Source: an uncultured Saprospiraceae bacterium (lineage in GTDB: Bacteria > Bacteroidota > Bacteroidia > Chitinophagales > Saprospiraceae). Taken from it: a stretch of DNA of 64,000 bases. Below the pieces are notes generated by a model. The model was not told the origin of the DNA and searched no databases. It was given only the letters and a program-made list of their open reading frames with translations. The position numbers and the translations under genes are program-made. This document shows positions 1 through 8,011 of the stretch, one piece after another. The stretch lies in contig CALGAW010000007.1 of assembly GCA_937959115.1 (NCBI GenBank), forward strand, positions 62,001-126,000, written 5' to 3'. How positions within the stretch are numbered: the stretch's first letter is position 1; the number at the start of each line of letters is the position of its first letter.

Positions 1-1287
1 GGGATTATCTGGCTTTTTCATAAAATGCTGGTTCATCAGCAAGCTCCTTTCTTTGTTCGAGCAGCAGCAACGGGTGGCGTCACTGCCTTTTGCATTTACT
101 TTTCTTTGTATTATTCAATGCCAGACATCTTTTCCGTCTTTTTTTACCTATTGTATTTTAGCTGGCACAAAGAACTGTTTGACAATAGAAAAACGGCAAT
201 TATATCCGGTGTTCTAGGAGGCGTTTGCTTTTTCATTAAGGCCTACTCCCTACCCTTTCTCCTCTTGTACTCAGCGGTATTGATTGGAGCAAAATGGTTG
301 ATTGACCAGGATTTAACTAAACTACAAATCAAGCATTTTAGCGTTTACCTGCTAACATTGTTGCTAGTTTCTTCTTGTTGGATTATCCCTATGAGCATTA
401 AAAACGGTGGACTGACAATTGGCAGAAGTGGGGCATTCAATTACCATATGAAAATGAGTGTTCCCTTTCAAAAACAATTGGACTATCCCTATGAGCACCA
501 ACTTCTTCCTCCACCTAATCCTTCAGCCATTAGCTATTGGGAGGACCCATCTACGATGAATGATGCCTTGGAAAAACAGTCAAAATCAACCCTAGGGATT
601 CAAGCCTTCATCACCCTTCAAAATATATTTGTCCTAGGAAAAACAGTCCACTATTACAATCCGTTTTTCTTTTTAATTGTGATCATTCTTGCGATTCGCT
701 TGCTCCGTGGAGTGCTCAACCGGGCGATTGTGTTTAGGCAGGAACTAATAACTGCAGCCCTTTTTATCGGGATTTACCCTTCAGGCTATCTCCTCCTATT
801 TATCAATGAGCGATACCAATGGGTGATCTTTATTTTTGTGCTGTACCTTGCTGCTTTACTTTTTACAGAACTTGCTTCAAAATTTTCCTTGAAGCGCTGG
901 GATCAACTGATTGCTGGGCTCGGTTTTTTCCTTGTTACAGCCTATGCGCCAGTCGATCGGCTGCAAGTCCTACACAGAAGGCTCGCTCCTATTCAGAAGG
1001 TAGACATGGCAAAAGCGCTGAAAATCAAGGAGGTCATTCCTCAACATGCCCGCATTGCATTTGATGAGCATTGGGGAAAAGGCTTAGTCACTGCCTTTGT
1101 GAATGACAATCAGTACTACGGAATTTTTGCAAAAAATAAATCTAGTGTTGAGCTATATGCTGATATTCAGCGGTTTCAAATTGAATATGTGGTATTGTAT
1201 TTAGAAGCAACAAAAACAGATTTAGCACCTTTCATTGAGTTAATTTCTCCACCAGACTTTCAACCGTCTGTTTATAAAGTAAAATAG
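1..1287 (+). CDS. Membrane glycosyltransferase, GT39/ArnT-like (5' end outside window)
   Basis: The reading frame is open back to base 1, so the gene starts before the window and only its last about 428 residues are visible. What remains is a hydrophobic, multi-pass protein with at least seven membrane segments, followed by a soluble tail of about 100 residues rich in charged and aromatic residues. This is the layout of lipid-linked-sugar glycosyltransferases (GT39/GT83, ArnT/PMT type), whose catalytic Asp-Glu loop lies near the N-terminus and is therefore not visible here. Such enzymes act in the inner membrane with the active site facing the periplasm and move sugars from polyprenyl-phosphate carriers. 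The next gene is 150 bases downstream. Assignment is by overall composition and topology only, so the family is likely but the substrate is unknown. A second, complete GT39-like gene lies at 59640-61202. Confidence 0.6.
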   Translation, partial: GIIWLFHKMLVHQQAPFFVRAAATGGVTAFCIYFSLYYSMPDIFSVFFYLLYFSWHKELFDNRKTAIISGVLGGVCFFIKAYSLPFLLLYSAVLIGAKWLIDQDLTKLQIKHFSVYLLTLLLVSSCWIIPMSIKNGGLTIGRSGAFNYHMKMSVPFQKQLDYPYEHQLLPPPNPSAISYWEDPSTMNDALEKQSKSTLGIQAFITLQNIFVLGKTVHYYNPFFFLIVIILAIRLLRGVLNRAIVFRQELITAALFIGIYPSGYLLLFINERYQWVIFIFVLYLAALLFTELASKFSLKRWDQLIAGLGFFLVTAYAPVDRLQVLHRRLAPIQKVDMAKALKIKEVIPQHARIAFDEHWGKGLVTAFVNDNQYYGIFAKNKSSVELYADIQRFQIEYVVLYLEATKTDLAPFIELISPPDFQPSVYKVK

Positions 1288-1328
1288 ATAGGAAACAACT
1301 ATGCAAGCATCGCAAGACACAAGGAAAA

Positions 1329-1370
1329 AAGGAATATCGAATTTCGAACAACAAATTTCGAAAAGAGAAT
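1329..1370 (+). repeat. Dispersed intergenic repeat with TTCGAA cores, copy 1
   Basis: A stretch with two TTTCGAA cores starts with GGAATATCGAATTTCGAA. A related stretch occurs at 23901-23940 (GGAATATCCAATATCGAT, then AATTTCGAAA), in another intergenic gap. About 40 bases align with the same spacing of cores. Its role is unknown; it may be a short dispersed intergenic element. Confidence 0.35.
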
Positions 1371-1437
1371 CGACATTCGATGATGAATTTATACCCAATC
1401 CCTGTTTTTTGTTGACCAGTTGAATCCATAACGACAC

Positions 1438-2817
1438 ATGAAGTTAACTGCCCTTTCCATCTTACTGTTTTTCTTGCTTTCTATCAGCTTGAACGGGCAA
1501 CCCTTGCATTTACAATACACAAAACAACAAATCAAGGAAGACTTGTCATTCATGAAGTATTGGCTGATCCAATATCATCCTAATGCTCAGCATCCTGATT
1601 TTGCTGAGGAGTTTGATGCTCATTTCCTTAATTTGCCAACTAAAGACACTGTTTCCTCTTTTGAGGCTTTTCAACTTTTTTCTTCTATAATGCCGATTAT
1701 TAAAGATGGGCACACCCAACTTACTGTTCCTCCGAAATCGTGGAAGCCGTGTTATTATGAAGGCTCTTATTTCCCCTTAGAAGTCTATTGGGATGGAACC
1801 AACCTTTATCTAGTGAAAAACTTAATCGATTTTATTGAACAAGAAGATGATTTAGAATATCACTCTCCAGCTATTCCTTTAGGCAGTAAACTCCTTTCTA
1901 TCAATGGTATTCCAAGTAAAGACCTTCTTGAGGAAATGCGTCTAGGTCTAATGCGAGATAATAACAATCTAAATTATCCAACATGGGTGCTCAATCAATA
2001 TTTTTATGAATACTTTTCAGACATGTACGGATGTCAAGAGGTCTATCAAATTACTTATGAGCACAATGGGGAGATCATTAGAGCAAGTGTTTCGGGCATA
2101 CCTAGCTTTTACTTTGATCAAGAAGACGCAAAGAACCAACATCCCAAAGGGATTCATTTGTCATTTGAAGAACAATACGCGACGCTTTCTTTGCGCTCAT
2201 GGCACGACCGAATAGTCAGAAAAGAGTACCATCAAAAGTTAAAGACTGAATTGGTCAATGCCTTTGAACAGATAGTTGATTCAAACGTCCCAAACCTTAT
2301 TATTGATTTGCGAGATAACCAAGGTGGCAACATGAACCATTCTATCCTTGCACTCTCCTACTTGTTAGATCAGCCCTTTGAAATTATCAAAACCATTAAA
2401 CGTATTAAAAAAGGCGTGCTTACCGAGATAGAAACCAAGCAAACGGGTCTTCATACGCCTAACGAAAAGGAGTTCACAGGCAAGCTGTTTGTATTAATTA
2501 ATGGTGGCAGCTTTTCGAATACTAGTATCTTTTGTACTGCTTTGAAAAAGTATAACCGTGCCACTTTTATCGGATCAGAGACAGGGGGCAGCTCTTATAC
2601 ATTTTGTTATGGACCTAGCAACTATAAATTGAAGCATACACGGATTACTATCAAGATACCGAGTAATCAAGCCGTCCTTCAATCCGATAACCAGGTGCGA
2701 CATGGTGTGCTGCCAGATTATGAGATCAGCCCAACAATTGAAGGTATTCTTGAAAAGAGAGATGAGATGATGGAATTTACCACTGATTTAATCCAAAACC
2801 AACCAATAGAAAAATAA
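1438..2817 (+). CDS. Secreted S41 family (tail-specific/tricorn-like) serine peptidase
   Basis: The 459-residue protein starts with a signal peptide (hydrophobic residues 5-20, likely cut after the Gly-Gln near residue 21). An N-terminal helical part carries the DGHT motif at residues 90-93, which is typical of S41 peptidases. The C-terminal catalytic core has a conserved strand ending in D-L-R-D-N-Q-G-G, then GGSFSN (356-361) with Ser360 as the probable nucleophile, and GSETGG about 25 residues further. The absence of a Lys in the GKG form points to the S41B/IRBP-tricorn branch rather than CtpA. It likely acts in the periplasm or outside the cell on unknown peptides. The next gene starts 3 bases after its stop codon, so both are probably co-transcribed. 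Confidence 0.8.
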   Translation: MKLTALSILLFFLLSISLNGQPLHLQYTKQQIKEDLSFMKYWLIQYHPNAQHPDFAEEFDAHFLNLPTKDTVSSFEAFQLFSSIMPIIKDGHTQLTVPPKSWKPCYYEGSYFPLEVYWDGTNLYLVKNLIDFIEQEDDLEYHSPAIPLGSKLLSINGIPSKDLLEEMRLGLMRDNNNLNYPTWVLNQYFYEYFSDMYGCQEVYQITYEHNGEIIRASVSGIPSFYFDQEDAKNQHPKGIHLSFEEQYATLSLRSWHDRIVRKEYHQKLKTELVNAFEQIVDSNVPNLIIDLRDNQGGNMNHSILALSYLLDQPFEIIKTIKRIKKGVLTEIETKQTGLHTPNEKEFTGKLFVLINGGSFSNTSIFCTALKKYNRATFIGSETGGSSYTFCYGPSNYKLKHTRITIKIPSNQAVLQSDNQVRHGVLPDYEISPTIEGILEKRDEMMEFTTDLIQNQPIEK

Positions 2818-2820
2818 GCT

Positions 2821-3357
2821 ATGAATACATTGAAATCCTTTGCTAACAAAAATAGCCTAATCGGTGTGTTTATACTTTTTCTCTTGATTAGTGGTGTTTT
2901 CTTTCCACTTCATCGGTATAACATGTATCAAGCTGCAGGGAAAAGTACTAAAATCATCGATGTCCAGTTATTCTATACCCACCAGGACGTCATCACCCTA
3001 TTCAATGATTTAACTCCGAAGGGAAGGGCTGAATATTACGTTCAAGAATCGGTTACAGATATGGCTTATCCAATCATTTATGGCTTATTGTTTATCCTAT
3101 TGATTACTTATTTGTCAAAACACTTGGATTACAATAACTGGTGGCTGCTATTGATTCCTCCTCTACTATCGATGATTTTTGACTTTTCTGAGAATTATAC
3201 GATCCTAAAAATGCTAGGAAGTTTTCCTAACATTTCTGAAGCTACGGTATTCCGTTGCTCCATTTATTCCTTATTAAAGTGGAGTTTCGTAGTGGTTTCA
3301 ACACTAATCGTTGTTTCGCTTTACGTAATAAATAAAAAGAAAATTAGGCGAGATTAG
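2821..3357 (+). CDS. Small integral membrane protein, unknown function
   Basis: This 178-residue protein is not recognised. It has a hydrophobic segment at about residues 13-28, a polar periplasm-or-cytoplasm loop of about 50 residues, then three further membrane segments (about 80-97, 106-122 and 148-168), ending in a basic tail. The layout is that of a four-helix inner-membrane protein. It starts 3 bases after the S41 peptidase stop, with no room for a promoter, so the two form an operon. A role linked to the peptidase (substrate, anchor or regulator) is an inference from position only. Confidence 0.65.
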   Translation: MNTLKSFANKNSLIGVFILFLLISGVFFPLHRYNMYQAAGKSTKIIDVQLFYTHQDVITLFNDLTPKGRAEYYVQESVTDMAYPIIYGLLFILLITYLSKHLDYNNWWLLLIPPLLSMIFDFSENYTILKMLGSFPNISEATVFRCSIYSLLKWSFVVVSTLIVVSLYVINKKKIRRD

Positions 3358-3445
3358 ATTGCTCAATAAATGAATTCATTTTCACTAATTTATAAACAAA
3401 TCATAAAAGAATGCGAGGTAATACCCTAATTTAGGATAGTATTAC

Positions 3446-3453
3446 TATCTTTG
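3446..3453 (+). promoter_or_regulatory. Promoter -7 element (TATCTTTG) before carbonic anhydrase
   Basis: TATCTTTG matches the Bacteroidota TAnnTTTG box. No clear TTTG box is found 19-21 bases upstream. It would give a 5' leader of about 150 bases for the gene at 3612. Confidence 0.4.
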
Positions 3454-3611
3454 TCGAAAATAGGACCAATTTGCAGCATTTATTGTAGTTCAATTGGCTC
3501 AATTATTAATTTTGACATTAGAAAACAAATTCAATAGTAGAGTGTTTCTTAAGTTAAATTCATTTATTTAGAAACATTTATTCAATTCATTTTGAAGTAA
3601 ACATAACAACT

Positions 3612-4178
3612 ATGACAATTTCAGAAATCAAACAACGATTAAAAGATGGAAACGAGCGATTCGTTTCAGACAAACTAGAAGGAAAGCTACAAACTAGTAA
3701 TAGAAGAGATGAACTCACTGCTGGACAACAGCCTTATGCCATTATTCTAAGCTGTGCTGATAGCCGTGTTGTTCCGGAGCTTGCTTTTGATGCAGGATTA
3801 GGAGAGTTATTTGTTGTGCGTGTTGCAGGTAACATTGCAAACAATTCATCAATAGCAAGTATCGAATATGCTGTGGCACATTGCGGATCAAATGCGATTG
3901 TGGTATTAGGACATCAAAGCTGTGGTGCTGTTACTGCTGCAATAGCCGGCGGCGACAATGGACATAACATTAACCACCTTCTATCCCATATTACTCCAGC
4001 GATTGCTGCTTGTGATGACGGAGCTGCTGTTAATGATGTCGTTCGTAAAAATGCCTTATTAACAGCACAGGATTTAATTAAGCGCTCAGCGATTATCTCA
4101 GATGCTGTAAATAGAGGAAGTGTAGAAATTATTCCAGGTTACTACAATCTAGATTCAGGGAAAGTAGATTTTTTATAG
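3612..4178 (+). CDS. Beta-class carbonic anhydrase
   Basis: Carbonic anhydrases interconvert CO2 and bicarbonate. This 188-residue protein shows the full beta-class zinc site: Cys48 and Asp50-Arg52 in S-C-A-D-S-R, then His101 and Cys104 in GHQSCGAV. The Asp-Arg dyad that gates the site is present. Length is normal for the short bacterial forms; there is no signal peptide, so it is cytoplasmic. The gene stands alone, 254 bases after the upstream membrane protein, with its own promoter box and a strong terminator at 4256-4287. It probably supplies bicarbonate for carboxylases. Confidence 0.92.
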   Translation: MTISEIKQRLKDGNERFVSDKLEGKLQTSNRRDELTAGQQPYAIILSCADSRVVPELAFDAGLGELFVVRVAGNIANNSSIASIEYAVAHCGSNAIVVLGHQSCGAVTAAIAGGDNGHNINHLLSHITPAIAACDDGAAVNDVVRKNALLTAQDLIKRSAIISDAVNRGSVEIIPGYYNLDSGKVDFL

Positions 4179-4661
4179 ACTTTTCTTGCTTGATTAACTG
4201 ATCACCTAACAGTTAAGTTAATCAGTATTTAAGTTATTAATGACATATTCTTACCAAAAGGTATTAGTGTTTAGCTAATGCCTTTTTCTTTGTTCTTGTA
4301 CAGAATACATAAAAAAACAAAATAGATTTTAAAAAAACCACTTTTTAAATTGATTATTCGTATATTTAGCGCTTTACAAACAAAACTTTTTTGATAAAAA
4401 AACGTAATCGAATATTTCAAGCAACTTTCCTTGTATGTTAATCCCTCCCAATTGCTTCGTTTTACGCCCCGACAATATTAAACGTTAGACGATATATTAA
4501 TGTTGATAGTATTTTTACTAATGTCATCACCTCAATTTTGAGATCGCTTTTTAGTCTTAAAATTTAGTAAAGTGACGATTAATTGCATCAACGTCAAATA
4601 CATGTAAAATATAATTAAAGATTATTCTTATCACGTAATATAAACACTAAATATTCACATT
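4179..4661. other. 483-base gap without genes
   Basis: Apart from the terminator at 4256-4287 the gap is AT-rich and carries no open frame with coding character. The OmpA-family gene at 4662 must have its promoter here, but no perfect TAnnTTTG box could be picked. Confidence 0.6.
4256..4287 (+). terminator. Rho-independent terminator of carbonic anhydrase gene
   Basis: AAAAGGTATTAG pairs with CTAATGCCTTTT across a 7-base loop (12 pairs including one G-U), followed directly by T-rich sequence. It lies 78 bases after the stop codon. Confidence 0.85.
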
Positions 4662-6059
4662 ATGTCTTTAAATTTGTTAGACCTGCTGAAAGGTCAAATC
4701 GGAAGTCAAGTTATAAAACAAGCGAGTGGCTTCCTTGGAGAAAGCGAATCGTCGACTCAATCTGCAATGGATGGTATTCTTCCTTCTTTACTAGGAGGAT
4801 TAATGTCTAATGCTTCATCAAAAAGCGGTGCAGGTGCATTGTTTGATCTATTGGGAAGCGGTGGACACGACGGAGGAATCATGTCTAAATTACCTGGCTT
4901 GTTAGCTGGTGGAGACGCAACTTCTGGCTTTGTTAAGCAAGGTGGTGGACTACTTGACTCACTATTTGGCAACAAAGTAGGCGGTTTAGTAAGTATGATT
5001 TCAAGCCTAAGTGGCCTTAAGAGCGGATCTGCTTCTTCATTACTTAGTATGGCAGCACCAATCGTTATGGGTATGCTTGGAAAGCAAAAAAGTGCTTTAG
5101 GTATCAACAATGCAAGTGGACTTGCTAGCTTATTGATGAGTCAAAAAGATCATATCAAGGATGCACTTCCTGCTGGCTTTTCTAATGCAATGGGAATTGG
5201 TAGCTTAGATAGCATTACCGGAGCAGCTCAAAAAGAATTCGGCAGCTTACTAGCTCCTATTTCTAATGTTGGCAAGAAAACAACTGAAACTGTTTCTAGA
5301 GCTGCTGGTGCAACTGTAGGTACAGGTAAAAAAGTTGTCGCAGGAGCAGCAGATGTTGCTACTGATGCAGCAGCAACTGGTGGTTCACTTCTAAAGTGGT
5401 TGCTTCCGTTACTGGCGGCTCTTCTTATTGGAGGATATCTACTTTCAAAATTAGGATGTAGTAACCCTGCAGGTGATATGGCTAACAAAGTAACCAAAAC
5501 TACAACAGGTGTAGGTGGTGCAGTAGTTGACAAAACAGCTGGGGCAGCAGGTGCAGTAGTTGATAAAACTAAAGATGCAGTTGCAGCCGGCGGAGACGCA
5601 GTTGCTGGTGGTCTTAATAAAATCAAATTAGCTGGTGGAAAAACCATTGATTTTGTAAAAGGATCATTCGGAGACAAATTTGCTTCTTACGTTGTTGGTT
5701 CTGACAAATCAGTTGGTAAAGTCTTTACATTCGACAATGTAAACTTTGCAACGGGTAGTGCGAATCTTGCTCAAAATCCTAATCCTGAATTGGACAACCT
5801 TGCTGCAGTTTTAGCTGCTTACCCAAGTGTTCATGTTAGATTGGAAGGACACACAGATAGCAAAGGAAATGCAGGTTCTAACCTTAGACTTTCTCAGCAA
5901 AGAGCTGATGCTGTTAAAGCATACTTATTGAACAAAGGCGTAAAAGCTGACCGTTTAGCAAGTAAAGGTTTCGGTCATACTAAACCAGTAGCTAAAAATG
6001 ATACTGAAGAAGGTAGAGCTAAAAACCGTAGAACAGATGCTGTAGTTACTAAAAAGTAA
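4662..6059 (+). CDS. DUF937-like / single-pass membrane / OmpA domain envelope protein
   Basis: The 465-residue protein has three parts. Residues 1-200 are rich in Gly, Ser, Leu and Ala and start like DUF937 (YidB-like) proteins. A membrane helix at about 244-263 (K-W-L-L-P-L-L-A-A-L-L-I-G-G) follows, then a low-complexity stretch with repeated V-V-D-K-T units. Residues 351-463 are a C-terminal OmpA peptidoglycan-binding domain with G-H-T-D-S-K-G, the R-L-S-x-x-R-A helix and the G-K-N-R-R-T end. There is no signal peptide, so the N-terminal half should be cytoplasmic, the helix in the inner membrane and the OmpA domain periplasmic. This resembles MotB-like topology rather than an outer-membrane porin. 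Probable role: tethering of a cytoplasmic DUF937 assembly to the cell wall (inference). Confidence 0.85.
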   Translation: MSLNLLDLLKGQIGSQVIKQASGFLGESESSTQSAMDGILPSLLGGLMSNASSKSGAGALFDLLGSGGHDGGIMSKLPGLLAGGDATSGFVKQGGGLLDSLFGNKVGGLVSMISSLSGLKSGSASSLLSMAAPIVMGMLGKQKSALGINNASGLASLLMSQKDHIKDALPAGFSNAMGIGSLDSITGAAQKEFGSLLAPISNVGKKTTETVSRAAGATVGTGKKVVAGAADVATDAAATGGSLLKWLLPLLAALLIGGYLLSKLGCSNPAGDMANKVTKTTTGVGGAVVDKTAGAAGAVVDKTKDAVAAGGDAVAGGLNKIKLAGGKTIDFVKGSFGDKFASYVVGSDKSVGKVFTFDNVNFATGSANLAQNPNPELDNLAAVLAAYPSVHVRLEGHTDSKGNAGSNLRLSQQRADAVKAYLLNKGVKADRLASKGFGHTKPVAKNDTEEGRAKNRRTDAVVTKK

Positions 6060-6080
6060 TACAGTCATAAAACTTTATAG

Positions 6081-6111
6081 AAAGGGTTGACCGGCAACGG
6101 TTGACCCTTTT
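6081..6111 (+). terminator. Rho-independent terminator of the OmpA-domain gene
   Basis: AAAGGGTTGACCG pairs with CGGTTGACCCTTT around a GCAA tetraloop (13 pairs with two central G-U pairs), ending in T-rich sequence 21 bases after the stop. Confidence 0.85.
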
Positions 6112-6143
6112 GTATTAACTAACTCCACTTAAAACCTATACCC

Positions 6144-6596
6144 TTGGCAAAGAAATTAAAAGGCAAAGAGGTGTTTTACATCTTAGTTTTCCTTGGTGTC
6201 CTTTTCGTTGGACAAAAAGCATATGACTATCTAACTGGAAAGAACTCAAGCAGTTCTACCCAATCAATAACCAAACGAACTGACCCTGCGTCAGGAGGTG
6301 ACTTCAATGCTAGAGATCTTAACTATAGAGGTAAGAATGTTTCCATTACTAGACATGCAAAATGCAGAATGGGATGCCGGTTTATAGATGCGTATGAAGT
6401 GAATGAGGTCATTGAAAACGGTACAATAAATAAACGAAAAAGCAATCCGAATGATCGACCTTGTCCTACGTATGCAATTGAATCCAGAACCAGAGATGGC
6501 CAAAGAGTAAGAGTTGTTATTGCAGAATGTGACAACAATGCTAAGTTGGTAACTGTAATTGATTTAGAAAATCACTATAAATGCCATTGTAAGTAA
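6144..6596 (+). CDS. Membrane-anchored DUF4258 domain protein
   Basis: The frame opens with a TTG start codon; no ATG fits better. The 150-residue product has a basic N-terminus (A-K-K-L-K-G-K), one membrane helix at about residues 10-28, a Ser-rich linker, and then a DUF4258-like domain: I-T-R-H-A-K-C-R-M-G-C-R, the V-N-E-V-I-E-N-G helix, and V-R-V-V-I-A-E-C. Six cysteines lie in the outer domain, two of them in the C-terminal C-H-C-K. DUF4258 proteins are usually small soluble proteins of unknown function found near toxin or mobile modules; an N-terminal membrane anchor is unusual. It is a lone gene between two terminators. Confidence 0.7.
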   Translation: MAKKLKGKEVFYILVFLGVLFVGQKAYDYLTGKNSSSSTQSITKRTDPASGGDFNARDLNYRGKNVSITRHAKCRMGCRFIDAYEVNEVIENGTINKRKSNPNDRPCPTYAIESRTRDGQRVRVVIAECDNNAKLVTVIDLENHYKCHCK

Positions 6597-6867
6597 AAAA
6601 ATATTTAGCTTCAGAATTTCCAGTTTTCCACTCATTTGCCACTTACGTAAAATACCGATTCTTATCATTTTACAACCATAATAAACCTTACCAGTTTCGT
6701 CCCACCTTGCCTTTATAAACAATACATTATCAATTATTTACAAAATAAAAAGACGTTCTTTCCTGAATTTACGTACTTAAAATCATTATTCTGAAAAAAA
6801 ATATTTAAAAAAATTAGACCCTAATTTAAGTGTTTTAGCGTCTAAAAAATTGTAGTTAAGTTGAGAT

Positions 6868-6907
6868 AATAAACTCATAGGTTTTCGCTTGTGGGTTTAT
6901 TTTTTTT
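6868..6907 (+). terminator. Hairpin terminator just upstream of bioB
   Basis: AATAAACTCATAG pairs with TTGTGGGTTTATT (13 pairs, three G-U) and is followed by eight Ts. It lies 270 bases after the DUF4258 gene, so it may end that transcript or a short RNA from the gap. Confidence 0.7.
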
Positions 6908-6935
6908 GTATACCAGTCGAATTCAGTTATTTTTG
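6905..6935 (+). promoter_or_regulatory. bioB promoter, TTTG-N19-TATTTTTG
   Basis: TTTG at 6905-6908 and TATTTTTG at 6928-6935 are separated by exactly 19 bases, a full match to the Bacteroidota housekeeping promoter. Transcription should start near 6941, giving a leader of about 48 bases. Confidence 0.8.
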
Positions 6936-6988
6936 CAATCTTATGATTCCAAACCAACATAAGATTTAGAGACTAAGCACATAGAATT

Positions 6989-7993
6989 ATGACAACACTT
7001 AGAAACAACTGGACACACAACGAAGTAAAACAGTTATTCGAACAACCAATTTTAGAATTACTGTACCAAGCAGCAACAGTGCACCGTGAGCACAATGACC
7101 CCTCTGAGGTACAAGTGTGCACACTCCTATCAATAAAAACTGGTGGGTGCCCTGAAGATTGCGCGTATTGCCCACAAGCAGCGAGATATCATACTGACGT
7201 TGAAGTGCACAGATTACTTGATGTAGAGGAAGTGCTTACCAAAGCCAACATCGCTAAACAGAATGGCTCTACACGGTTTTGCATGGGCGCTGCCTGGAGA
7301 AATGTTAGAGATAACAGAGATTTCGACAAGGTGATCGATATGGTCAAAGGAATCAATAAAATGAAAATGGAAGTCTGTTGCACCCTAGGCATGCTTACTG
7401 ATGATCAGGCTAAACGACTCAAGGAAGCAGGACTTTATGCCTATAACCATAACCTAGACACCTCTGAAGACTACTACAATGAAGTCATCACGACTAGAAA
7501 CTATGGCGAGCGGCTAGACACGCTCGACAACGTCCGTGATGCTGGTATCAGTGTTTGCAGTGGTGGTATTATTGGTATGGGAGAAACCAATGAAGACAGA
7601 ATTGCGATGCTTCACACCCTTGCTACGCTGCCTAAACACCCAGAATCAGTACCTGTCAATGCACTTGTTCCCGTAGAAGGAACACCACTTGCAGAACAAC
7701 CGAGGGTATCTGTCTGGGAGATGATCCGAATGATCGGAACGGCCCGTATCCTTATGCCCAAATCACAAATCCGACTTTCCGCAGGCAGAGAAGCCATGCC
7801 GATTAGCGAACAAGCGCTTTGTTTTATGGCTGGTGCTAGCTCTATTTTTGCAGGAGATAAATTGCTAACCACTCCCAATCCGTCTGTTAACCAAGACAAC
7901 TTGATGTTTGAATTACTAGGTTTGAAGCCAAGAGCAGCATTTAAAGACAGTGAACAACCTAAGATACCGGTAGAGGAAACCAATCAGGGGTAA
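6989..7993 (+). CDS. bioB: Biotin synthase
   Basis: Biotin synthase is a radical-SAM enzyme that inserts sulfur into dethiobiotin, the last step of biotin synthesis. The 334-residue protein has the radical-SAM cluster motif C54-x3-C58-x2-C61 in [12 protein letters not shown]. It also has the conserved Cys98 (R-F-C-M-G-A-A-W-R) and Cys130 region, S-G-G-I-I-G-M-G-E and the I-R-L-S-A-G-R-E motif with the Arg that holds the auxiliary [2Fe-2S] cluster. Length is normal. It has its own strong promoter (6905-6935). No other bio genes are in the window; the next gene starts 18 bases after its stop, so they probably share a transcript. Confidence 0.97.
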   Translation: MTTLRNNWTHNEVKQLFEQPILELLYQAATVHREHNDPSEVQVCTLLSIKTGGCPEDCAYCPQAARYHTDVEVHRLLDVEEVLTKANIAKQNGSTRFCMGAAWRNVRDNRDFDKVIDMVKGINKMKMEVCCTLGMLTDDQAKRLKEAGLYAYNHNLDTSEDYYNEVITTRNYGERLDTLDNVRDAGISVCSGGIIGMGETNEDRIAMLHTLATLPKHPESVPVNALVPVEGTPLAEQPRVSVWEMIRMIGTARILMPKSQIRLSAGREAMPISEQALCFMAGASSIFAGDKLLTTPNPSVNQDNLMFELLGLKPRAAFKDSEQPKIPVEETNQG

Positions 7994-8011
7994 TTGCTGA
8001 AGTAATTATTT

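Larger units (their letters stand above)
6597..6988. other. 392-base gap without genes, holding a terminator and the bioB promoter
   Basis: The first 270 bases are AT-rich with no open frame. The end holds a hairpin terminator (6868-6907) whose T-run merges with the -33 box of the bioB promoter. No biotin operator (BirA site) could be recognised. Confidence 0.6.

Noticed and set aside
3368-3381. AAATGAATTCATTT palindrome after the membrane protein gene
   Set aside because: Short AT-rich palindromes are frequent by chance here and no regulated gene is adjacent.
5228-5677. 149-residue open frame on the minus strand inside the OmpA-domain gene
   Set aside because: It is a Pro/Ala/Thr-rich shadow of the Gly/Ala-rich low-complexity coding part of the + strand gene, with no domain of its own.
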